Below, one piece after another: positions 1 to 5,502 of a stretch of DNA of 7,605 nucleotides. The position numbers and the translations under genes are program-made. The notes beneath the pieces are model-generated. The model saw only the letters and a list, made by a program, of their open reading frames with translations. It ran no database searches and had not been told where the DNA came from. The stretch spans positions 1-7,605 of the forward strand of contig JAGGTT010000026.1 in assembly GCA_021163565.1 (NCBI GenBank), read 5' to 3'. How positions within the stretch are numbered: position 1 is the first letter of the stretch; each line of letters opens with the position of its first letter. This DNA comes from Candidatus Tharpella sp. Its GTDB lineage: Bacteria > Desulfobacterota > Anaeroferrophillalia > Anaeroferrophillales > Tharpellaceae.

Positions 1-974
1 GAACGGAACACCTTAAAAGCAGTGCCTGCGAAAACATCGCAAAGATCGATAAGCTCCATTGCAAATCTGATATCGGGAGCATCGAGACCATATTTATCGA
101 GAGCATCCTGGTAACTGATTCGGGGATAAGGCAGACTCGAATCAAAACCGTTGAGTTCTTTGAAGATCAGAGCAATCATGCCCTCAACCAGAGCGATAAT
201 ATCATCCTGCTCAACAAAGGCAAGTTCCATATCAATCTGGGTAAATTCAGGCTGCCGGTCGGCTCTTAAATCCTCATCACGAAAACATTTGACAATCTGG
301 AAGTAGCGGTCAAAACCGGCAACCATCAGCAGCTGTTTAAATAGCTGCGGCGACTGCGGCAGGGCAAAGAATAAGCCCGGATTAGTACGGCTGGGAACCA
401 GATAATCCCGAGCCCCTTCCGGAGTACTTTTTGTCAAAACCGGAGTTTCTATCTCAAGAAAGCTGTGTTGATCAAGGTAGTCACGAATCAGTTTAGTCAC
501 CCGATGTCGAACAATCATCGCCTCCTGCAGAGGCTGACGACGCAGATCAAGGTAACGATACTGAAGCCGGACATTCTCCCCGACTTCACTGGTCTCATCA
601 ATGGCAAAGGGAGGTGTTTCAGATTTATTCAAAATTTTAATCCGGGCGACCAGAACCTCGATTTCACCGGTTGCCATATTGACATTCACGGTGCCTTCAG
701 GACGGTTGACCACCTCGCCTTCAACCTGAATCACAAATTCTCCCCGCAACGTATGGGCAAGCTTGTGCGCTGCGGGAGCATTTTCGGGATTAAAAACCAC
801 CTGAGTCAAACCGTAACGATCACGCAGGTCGATAAAAACAACCCCGCCGTGATCACGCCAGTTCTGTACCCAGCCTGACAATTTCACGTTGGTACCAACA
901 TTTTCCGCCCGTAAGGCGCCACAGACATGACTGCGAAAAGCCGCCGTCAATGAACTATTAAATTGTACACTCAT
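1..974 (-). CDS. aspS: Aspartyl-tRNA synthetase, C-terminal part beyond the left edge
   Basis: Class II aminoacyl-tRNA synthetase that charges tRNA with aspartate in the cytoplasm. 324 codons are visible; bacterial AspRS is usually close to 590 residues, so the rest of the GAD insertion domain and motif 3 lie outside the window. An N-terminal OB-fold anticodon-binding domain (about residues 15-115, with GWVQNWRDHGGVVFIDLRD at 34-52) is followed by the catalytic core. This contains YRYLDLRR (139-146), the flipping-loop region TKSTPEGARDYLVPSR (181-196), QSPQLFKQLL (207-216) and motif 2, FRDEDLRADRQPEFTQID (231-248). The start is the ATG ending at 974; a nearby ATG at 981 is out of frame and soon hits a stop. 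The Shine-Dalgarno is weak (GGAAA, about 8 bases upstream). His42 sits where the discriminating E. coli enzyme has Leu30, which suggests a relaxed enzyme that also aspartylates tRNA-Asn. The identification itself is very secure. Confidence 0.97.
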   Translation of the reverse strand, partial: MSVQFNSSLTAAFRSHVCGALRAENVGTNVKLSGWVQNWRDHGGVVFIDLRDRYGLTQVVFNPENAPAAHKLAHTLRGEFVIQVEGEVVNRPEGTVNVNMATGEIEVLVARIKILNKSETPPFAIDETSEVGENVRLQYRYLDLRRQPLQEAMIVRHRVTKLIRDYLDQHSFLEIETPVLTKSTPEGARDYLVPSRTNPGLFFALPQSPQLFKQLLMVAGFDRYFQIVKCFRDEDLRADRQPEFTQIDMELAFVEQDDIIALVEGMIALIFKELNGFDSSLPYPRISYQDALDKYGLDAPDIRFAMELIDLCDVFAGTAFKVFR

Positions 975-1006
975 TTTTCATTTTTCCAAACAGATATAGG
1001 TTAAAA

Positions 1007-1035
1007 ATTATAAATCTCCGCTCAAGCGTGTCCAA
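1007..1035 (-). promoter_or_regulatory. Predicted sigma70 promoter of aspS
   Basis: On the minus strand a -35-like TTGGAC (1030-1035) is separated by exactly 17 bases from a perfect TATAAT -10 box (1007-1012). Transcription would start near 1000, giving a leader of about 25 nucleotides before the aspS ATG. The -35 box is only a partial match, so the call rests on the perfect -10, the spacing and the position. Confidence 0.6.
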
Positions 1036-1110
1036 AAAATATCCTTCATCCATCATCCTGACTCACAACTTCAATTTGCTGAAAAGTCTACACTTTCTGG
1101 CATCCTTAAG

Positions 1111-1148
1111 AAGTTACAGTCAAGAAGATTGTCACCTTTCAGTAACTT
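1111..1148. repeat. Inverted repeat in the aspS/tRNA-Pro divergent region
   Basis: AAGTTAC (1111-1117) and GTAACTT (1142-1148) are exact 7-bp inverted arms separated by 24 bases. The pair lies about 20 bp upstream of the tRNA-Pro -35 box, in the stretch shared by the two divergent transcription units. It could be an operator-like site, but arms this short can arise by chance. Apart from the two promoters and this repeat I see nothing in the 242-bp gap. Confidence 0.25.
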
Positions 1149-1167
1149 GCTAACTACCATTTTCCCC

Positions 1168-1196
1168 TTGACTTTACAAGCGCAATCAGTTAAAAG
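1168..1196 (+). promoter_or_regulatory. Predicted promoter of tRNA-Pro
   Basis: TTGACT (1168-1173, five of six matches to the -35 consensus) is followed after a 17-bp spacer by TAAAAG (1191-1196, four of six matches to the -10 consensus). Transcription would start around 1203, some 14 bases before the mature tRNA 5' end, so a short leader would be removed by RNase P. The strong -35, ideal spacing and position support the call; the -10 is imperfect. Confidence 0.6.
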
Positions 1197-1216
1197 CCAG
1201 CCCACTATTTTCATGA

Positions 1217-1293
1217 CGGGATGTGGCTCAGCCTGGTAGAGCACTGCGTTCGGGACGCAGGGGTCGGAGGTTCAAATCCTCTCATCCCGACCA
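1217..1293 (+). tRNA. tRNA-Pro (anticodon CGG)
   Basis: A complete 77-nt cloverleaf with encoded CCA. Acceptor stem CGGGATG (1217-1223) pairs with CATCCCG (1283-1289), followed by discriminator A and CCA. The D stem is GCTC/GAGC, and the anticodon stem CTGCG/CGCAG encloses loop TTCGGGA with anticodon CGG at 1251-1253. The T arm is GGAGG-TTCAAAT-CCTCT with one G-U closing pair. C1:G72 with A73 and a G at position 37 are the expected identity and TrmD-modification features of bacterial proline tRNAs. It decodes CCG. It is transcribed away from aspS and converges on ahcY, with a strong terminator starting 18 bases after its end. Confidence 0.97.
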
Positions 1294-1310
1294 TGAAGAG
1301 AAGAAAAAGC

Positions 1311-1341
1311 AGGGGACGGTTAATTACCGTCCCCTTTTTTT
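1311..1341. terminator. Strong intrinsic terminator, probably bidirectional, between tRNA-Pro and ahcY
   Basis: A perfect 10-bp stem, AGGGGACGGT (1311-1320) with ACCGTCCCCT (1326-1335), closes a TAATT loop and runs into seven T residues on the plus strand (1335-1341). That is a textbook Rho-independent terminator for the tRNA. On the minus strand the same hairpin is followed by GCTTTTTCTTCTC, so it can also end ahcY transcripts arriving from the right. The sequence also resembles dispersed palindromes seen in some genomes, treated as a separate observation. The 68 bp between here and the ahcY stop hold only a weak 5-bp hairpin (TCTTG at 1373-1377, CAAGA at 1384-1388). Confidence 0.88.
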
Positions 1342-1415
1342 ATTTTTGAATTCAGAAACTAAAATATCTATCTCTTGCTAACACAAGAATTACCCACATA
1401 CAGGCTTGCAGGTTA

Positions 1416-2840
1416 CTAATACCGGTAATGCTCGGGCTTGTAGGGACCCCCAACCGGGATACCCAGGTAATCAGACTGCTCCTGACTCAGAACAGTTAAT
1501 TTTGCGCCCAGTTTTTTCAAATGATGCAGAGCCACTTCTTCATCCAGGATCTTGGGCAGACGATAGACCCCGACCTCATGCTGATTCTGCCAGAGATCAA
1601 TCTGGGCCAGCATCTGATTGGCAAAAGAGGCTGACATCACGAATGAAGGATGCCCGGTGGCACAACCTAAATTAACCAGGCGGCCTTCAGCCAGAACAAA
1701 AATCTGGTGCCCTTCAGTAAATGTGTAACGATCCACTTGCGGCTTGATTTCGTCTTTAACCACACCCGGCCACTGATTCAGCTGCGCAATCTGGATTTCG
1801 CTGTCAAAATGACCGATATTACAGACAATCGCCTGATTCTTCATGCTGGCCATATGTGCGGCCGTGATAACATCACGGTTACCGGTAGTTGTCACATAAA
1901 TATCACCCTCAGCCAGGGCGTCAGCCATAGTCGTCACTTCAAAACCTTCCATCAGGGCCTGCAAAGCACAGATCGGGTCGATTTCAGTAATCAGAACCCG
2001 GGCCCCGAAACCGCGCATCGACTGGGCACAACCTTTACCGACATCACCATAACCACAGATTACAACTGTCTTACCGGCAACCATCACATCGGTGGCCCGT
2101 TTAATGCCATCGGCCAAGGATTCACGGCAACCGTAGAGATTGTCAAATTTCGATTTAGTTACTGAATCATTTACGTTGAAAGCCGGAAATTTCAGTTCAC
2201 CCTTCTCCATCATCTGGTAGAGACGATGGACCCCGGTGGTAGTCTCTTCCGAAGTCCCGCGACACTCATTAACCCAAGCCGTAAAATCAGCTGCTTTACG
2301 ACTCTGAATCTCCTTCAAAAGGGCTACCAGTTCGATTTCGTCTTCGGAATGATATTCCTGCTCTAGAATAGAATTATCAGCTTCGGCCCGGGCCCCGAAA
2401 TGGAGCATCAAGGTTGCATCACCACCATCATCAACAATCAGATCCGGACCCTTACCGCCGGGAAATGAAAGAGCCTGGTAGGTACAGGCCCAATATTCAG
2501 TCAGGGTTTCACCCTTCCAGGCAAAAACCGGAATTCCGGTCGCCGCAATCGCGGCCGCAGCATGATCCTGAGTGGAAAAAATATTACAGGATGCCCAACG
2601 TACCTCAGCCCCTAAAGCAGTCAGGGTTTCAATCAAAACCGCAGTCTGAATAGTCATATGCAGTGAACCCATTATCCGAGCCCCCTGCAAAGGCTGAGAT
2701 ACCTGATACTTCTCCCGGATCGCCATCAAACCCGGCATCTCGTGTTCAGCAATTTCAATTTCCTTACGCCCCCACTCGGCCAGATCGGGGTCGGCAATCA
2801 TACAGGGCAGATCAGCAAACGGATCAATTTCAGGACTCAT
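1416..2840 (-). CDS. ahcY: S-adenosylhomocysteinase (adenosylhomocysteine hydrolase)
   Basis: Cytosolic NAD-dependent enzyme that reversibly splits S-adenosylhomocysteine to adenosine and homocysteine, clearing the product inhibitor of methyltransferases in the activated-methyl cycle. The 474 residues match the long bacterial form, including the roughly 40-residue insertion after the DDGGD segment (about 148-187). Visible active-site elements are GSLHMT (58-63), DDGGD (137-141), SEETTTG (197-203) and [13 protein letters not shown] (222-234), in which Lys229 and Asp233 correspond to human Lys186 and Asp190. The Rossmann motif GYGDVGKG (263-270) and NIGHFD (351-356) follow. The C-terminus KPEHYRY supplies the Lys and Tyr that reach into the neighbouring subunit's NAD site. 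The ATG at 2840 has a strong AAGGAG ribosome site. No catalytic residue is missing. It lies downstream of a response regulator, separated by 164 bp containing a strong hairpin, so it is probably transcribed independently. Confidence 0.98.
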   Translation of the reverse strand: MSPEIDPFADLPCMIADPDLAEWGRKEIEIAEHEMPGLMAIREKYQVSQPLQGARIMGSLHMTIQTAVLIETLTALGAEVRWASCNIFSTQDHAAAAIAATGIPVFAWKGETLTEYWACTYQALSFPGGKGPDLIVDDGGDATLMLHFGARAEADNSILEQEYHSEDEIELVALLKEIQSRKAADFTAWVNECRGTSEETTTGVHRLYQMMEKGELKFPAFNVNDSVTKSKFDNLYGCRESLADGIKRATDVMVAGKTVVICGYGDVGKGCAQSMRGFGARVLITEIDPICALQALMEGFEVTTMADALAEGDIYVTTTGNRDVITAAHMASMKNQAIVCNIGHFDSEIQIAQLNQWPGVVKDEIKPQVDRYTFTEGHQIFVLAEGRLVNLGCATGHPSFVMSASFANQMLAQIDLWQNQHEVGVYRLPKILDEEVALHHLKKLGAKLTVLSQEQSDYLGIPVGGPYKPEHYRY

Positions 2841-2848
2841 TCTTAATA

Positions 2849-2854
2849 CTCCTT
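2849..2854 (-). promoter_or_regulatory. Ribosome binding site of ahcY
   Basis: AAGGAG on the minus strand, eight bases before the ATG at 2840. The strong match and ideal spacing fix this start and suggest high translation. Confidence 0.85.
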
Positions 2855-2893
2855 AAAAGCGTATATTTTTAATTAATCGAAATAAGATAAAGG

Positions 2894-2933
2894 GTGTCTT
2901 AAACCCATTCACAAAATCATGGCCTGCAGACAC
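2894..2933 (-). promoter_or_regulatory. Possible structured leader / promoter region of ahcY
   Basis: Read on the minus strand, GTGTCT (2928-2933) pairs with AGACAC (2894-2899). Inside it, CCAT (2919-2922) can pair with ATGG (2905-2908) around a 10-base loop, giving an elongated hairpin with an internal loop. The same stretch contains a weak promoter candidate, TTGTGA, 17 bases, then TTTATC; if real, the transcript would not contain the hairpin. I do not see the conserved core of the known SAH riboswitch. Pairing is short, so this is a weak candidate. From here to the ribosome binding site the sequence is AT-rich without further structure. Confidence 0.2.
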
Positions 2934-2937
2934 AACA

Positions 2938-2966
2938 GAGGGCACTCTAAATAATAGAGTGCCCTC
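2938..2966 (-). terminator. 12-bp perfect hairpin after the response regulator gene
   Basis: GAGGGCACTCTA and TAGAGTGCCCTC form a perfect 12-bp stem with a 5-base loop (2950-2954), beginning about 38 bases past the regulator stop codon. Position and strength fit a transcription terminator separating the regulator from ahcY. The following minus-strand bases (TGTTGTGTCTG) are only moderately T-rich, so termination may be incomplete. The hairpin may instead stabilise the mRNA 3' end. Confidence 0.55.
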
Positions 2967-3004
2967 GCAGATAAACAAAAACAATCGGGCAAAACTATCT
3001 CTAC

Positions 3005-3664
3005 CTAGACATAACCCTTGTCGAGGGCATATTTGATAAGATCAGCAACTGAACGAAATTTCATCTTACGCATAATATTGGCCCGGTGATGCTCAACCGT
3101 CCGCAGACTTATATAAAGCAGATCACCAATCTCACGGCTGGTATTACCTTCAGCAACCATCTTCAGGACTTCGCGCTCACGATTAGTCAGATGTTCGAAG
3201 GGAAGCTTTTTGTTCTTGCGATAGAATTTCATCAGATCTTCAGAAAATTCGGCCGCCAGAGTTGAAGAGATATAGGTCTCCCCCAGCATCACCTGATCAA
3301 TCGCCGAGAGCAACTCATCGTCGCTGTTTTCTTTCAACAGATAACCATCCGCACCAGCGGCAATTGCAGCGTAAAGGTACTCCTTATTGTTATGCATCGT
3401 CAGTATCAGCACCTTGACTCCGGGTTGCGAGCGCCGGACTTCGGTAATCGCTTCAATACCGCGGACATTGGGCATGGATATATCCAGTAAAACCAGATTG
3501 GCCGGATTCTTATTAAGAAAATCAATCAGCTCAAGACCGTCATTAACCTCACCGACAACCTCGAGGTTGTCTTCTTCCTCGATAATTTTTCTGATCCCCT
3601 GCCGCAATATGGCATGGTCATCAGCCAGAACTATTTTACACTTACCTTCCTGTCTAAACATCAT
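3005..3664 (-). CDS. Two-component response regulator, NarL/FixJ (LuxR-type HTH) family
   Basis: Cytoplasmic DNA-binding regulator of 219 residues, the usual length for the family. The N-terminal receiver domain (about 9-125) has the acidic pair Asp15/Asp16, phosphoacceptor Asp61 (LLDISMP), Thr89 (LILTMH) and Lys111 (YLLKEN). A short linker leads to the C-terminal GerE/LuxR-type helix-turn-helix (about 159-219), with LTNREREVLKMVAEG, the turn TSREIGDLL and the recognition segment SLRTVEHHRANIMRKM. I chose the ATG at 3664 because AGGGAG lies five bases before it (a second ATG at 3661 has eight-base spacing). An in-frame TTG at 3682 would add six residues but would place that ribosome site inside the gene. 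The kinase upstream is almost certainly its partner, but the regulator also has its own promoter. Target genes cannot be deduced; NarL-like does not mean nitrate-responsive. Confidence 0.95.
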   Translation of the reverse strand: MMFRQEGKCKIVLADDHAILRQGIRKIIEEEDNLEVVGEVNDGLELIDFLNKNPANLVLLDISMPNVRGIEAITEVRRSQPGVKVLILTMHNNKEYLYAAIAAGADGYLLKENSDDELLSAIDQVMLGETYISSTLAAEFSEDLMKFYRKNKKLPFEHLTNREREVLKMVAEGNTSREIGDLLYISLRTVEHHRANIMRKMKFRSVADLIKYALDKGYV

Positions 3665-3669
3665 CGTAA

Positions 3670-3675
3670 CTCCCT
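3670..3675 (-). promoter_or_regulatory. Ribosome binding site deciding the regulator start
   Basis: AGGGAG on the minus strand, five bases before the ATG at 3664 and eight before the ATG at 3661. It lies downstream of the alternative TTG at 3682, which argues against that longer start. Confidence 0.75.
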
Positions 3676-3693
3676 GATTCAATAAATATTATC

Positions 3694-3714
3694 GTTCTGC
3701 ACCAGTGACAGAAC
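3694..3714 (-). other. Small hairpin in the regulator 5' leader
   Basis: GTTCTG (3709-3714) and CAGAAC (3694-3699), read on the minus strand, form a 6-bp stem with a 9-base loop inside the predicted leader of about 80 nucleotides. There is no T tract, so it is not an intrinsic terminator. It could equally be an operator dyad downstream of the promoter, or chance. Confidence 0.25.
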
Positions 3715-3751
3715 CGAAACGTCTAATTTGCGACCAAACTTGAATTGAAAT

Positions 3752-3780
3752 AATATACCAGAGCACAAGACTAATTACAA
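3752..3780 (-). promoter_or_regulatory. Predicted extended -10 promoter of the response regulator
   Basis: On the minus strand TTGTAA (3775-3780, four of six -35 matches) is followed after exactly 17 bases by TATATT (3752-3757, five of six -10 matches). The -10 is preceded by TGG, making a TGnTATATT extended -10. It lies in the kinase-regulator gap and would start transcription near 3745, giving a leader of about 80 nt. It is the best promoter in this part of the window. Confidence 0.65.
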
Positions 3781-3811
3781 GCACTTCCACAGTTTTTTTA
3801 GAAACGATGTT

Positions 3812-5440
3812 TCATCTTTTCGGCAAAGTGAAAGTAACCACACATCCGGATCCCGGCTGGGCAGAGACCGAAAAATCACCATCCAAGAGGCGCACTCTCT
3901 GGGCCATGCTGGTTAAACCAAGTCCCGCTTCAACCCGGCCACCCGCCAACAAATTATCTCCGCCAAAACCCACACCATCATCACTCACCCGAAAACGAAC
4001 TTTATCGTCCAGCAATTCAGCCTCTAAAATAAGCAAAGATGCCCGGGCATGTTTAGCAACATTATTGACCGCTTCCTGAACAATTCTATAGATATTCCGA
4101 GCTTCATCATCGGAAAAACAACCTTCAAGATTTGGAATCGAGACCGACACTTTAAGATCATTCAATGCGGCAAAGTTATTGGCCAGATGAGCCAAGGCAC
4201 CACTCAAGCCCAGATCGTTGAGAATTACCGGGCTTAAATCGTGAGAAAGGCGTCTGACATCTTCAATAATCTGAGCAATAAACTGACGCGCCTTCCGGCA
4301 GTCCTCTCGGTTTTCTTCATCATCAATAGCTTTCTCAACCCGGAAAACCTGCATTTTCAATGCCGCCAGAGATTGACACAAACCGTCATGCAGTTCATCA
4401 GCCAAAAGCTGGCGCTCATCATCCTGAACCCGGAAAAGGTTCTGGGAAAGTTCTTTTAAGCGCTCCTGATTGACCTCAAAATTCAACTCTTTTCGATGAT
4501 CCTCTGCAAAATCATGAATCACGCCTAAAAGATAGTTACGGTCATGGAGATAGATTTTGTACCAGTGGATAGAAACCTGGCATTTACGACCATTGGCAAG
4601 GTGCAACAGGACATTTTCCGGATTAACAGAAAGCCTCTCGTAAGGTGCAGATTGCACCTTCAGGAAGAAGTTACCCAGGTTTTCCAACAAGTTCTGATCA
4701 CTACAATAATCAGAAAAAGACGAGATCTCAGAAGTAGAAAACTGGCCGAAATAATCTTCACCGAGACGGTTGATAAACCTGATAGATAAAAACTCATCCA
4801 GCAAAATGAATGCTACCGGCAGAGCCATCAACAACTGACTCTCGAAATCTGCCAGAGAGCCTGCCGGATGACGAACTAGTAATGATCTCTTTTTCGGATA
4901 GAAAAAATGCCGAGCCGGTAACCAGGCCATCATCAATAAAACCAGGGCTAAAGCCAGCCAGAACGGCGGCCACAAACTTGCCTTGAGATCCATCGCCCGC
5001 ATCGTCAGGGCAACACTTAAGGTTAGAGCTTGATGACGGAAAACTGACCGACCGGCGGCCCGGGATTGCGTGATATTCTGCCAGTTATGGCGCATGGAAT
5101 TAAGCAGGGCTACCAATTCCAGAACTTCAATCCGGGGTAGTTCCTTACCCGCAAAGTTCCCTCCTTCAAGCAGCAGGTCAAGTTCAAGAAAAATTTTCTG
5201 TTCACTGCTGTGACTCTCTTCTTGAGTACCCGTCGCAGTCACTCTGTCATCCGCATTGCTCTGAGTTTCAGGGTTCTGAACTGCACGCAGCAGAACCTGC
5301 CTTCCTAAAACTGCCTGGGCATCGGCAATTTCACTCTGGTTCAAACAGAAAAAGCTGTAAACCAGAGTAAAAAACAACAGCACCAGAACCAATAGAGAGA
5401 AACCGGAAAGCAGAGAATATTTTGGTGTTTTTTTTATCAT
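3812..5440 (-). CDS. Membrane sensor histidine kinase, NarX/UhpB type (HisKA_3)
   Basis: Inner-membrane sensor of 542 residues that should autophosphorylate on His351 and pass the phosphate to Asp61 of the adjacent regulator. TM1 spans about 9-32, a periplasmic domain about 33-154, and TM2 about 156-177. A cytoplasmic PAS-like domain (about 196-315, starting FESQLLMALPVAFILLDE) and an alpha-helical linker follow. The HisKA_3 dimerisation segment carries the H box DELHDGLCQSLAALKMQ (348-364). The HATPase_c domain has N box EAVNN (456-460), G1 DDGVGF (487-492) and G2 GLGL (506-509), so the enzyme looks intact. The periplasmic part has features of the PilJ/NarX four-helix sensor: LGRQVLLRAVQ near the first helix, LDLLLEGG, then RHNWQNI. 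Its P box is poorly conserved, so its ligand is unknown. No Shine-Dalgarno precedes the ATG, and a stop lies close upstream in frame. It follows the dinG-like gene by 62 bp. Confidence 0.95.
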   Translation of the reverse strand: MIKKTPKYSLLSGFSLLVLVLLFFTLVYSFFCLNQSEIADAQAVLGRQVLLRAVQNPETQSNADDRVTATGTQEESHSSEQKIFLELDLLLEGGNFAGKELPRIEVLELVALLNSMRHNWQNITQSRAAGRSVFRHQALTLSVALTMRAMDLKASLWPPFWLALALVLLMMAWLPARHFFYPKKRSLLVRHPAGSLADFESQLLMALPVAFILLDEFLSIRFINRLGEDYFGQFSTSEISSFSDYCSDQNLLENLGNFFLKVQSAPYERLSVNPENVLLHLANGRKCQVSIHWYKIYLHDRNYLLGVIHDFAEDHRKELNFEVNQERLKELSQNLFRVQDDERQLLADELHDGLCQSLAALKMQVFRVEKAIDDEENREDCRKARQFIAQIIEDVRRLSHDLSPVILNDLGLSGALAHLANNFAALNDLKVSVSIPNLEGCFSDDEARNIYRIVQEAVNNVAKHARASLLILEAELLDDKVRFRVSDDGVGFGGDNLLAGGRVEAGLGLTSMAQRVRLLDGDFSVSAQPGSGCVVTFTLPKR

Positions 5441-5467
5441 AAGAGATTGTTTGTAAAAGCTTAGTCA

Positions 5468-5496
5468 ATTAGCAGAAGAAACATCATTACTTTCAA
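5468..5496 (-). promoter_or_regulatory. Weak candidate promoter before the histidine kinase
   Basis: On the minus strand TTGAAA (5491-5496, five of six -35 matches), 17 bases, then GCTAAT (5468-5473, four of six -10 matches but lacking the first TA). It lies in the 62-bp gap after the helicase gene and would give a leader of only about 20 nt. The kinase may instead simply be co-transcribed with the helicase. Confidence 0.25.
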
Positions 5497-5502
5497 AAAC
5501 GG

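Noticed and set aside
465..878. Plus-strand frame opposite aspS
   Set aside because: It is fully contained in the aspS coding region on the other strand, and its peptide resembles no protein family.
1707..2653. Plus-strand open frames opposite ahcY (1707-2165 and the His-rich one at 2414-2653)
   Set aside because: They are antisense to a highly conserved enzyme gene, have no ribosome site or recognisable domain, and their unusual composition mirrors ahcY codons.
2841..3004. SAH or SAM riboswitch upstream of ahcY
   Set aside because: Expected from biology, but I cannot find the conserved core sequences or the pseudoknot-forming segments by eye, so it is not annotated as one.
3801..3813. Palindrome GAAACGATGTTTC overlapping the kinase stop codon, as a terminator
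   Set aside because: The stem is only 5 bp with a 3-base loop, and no T tract follows on the minus strand (it is A-rich there).
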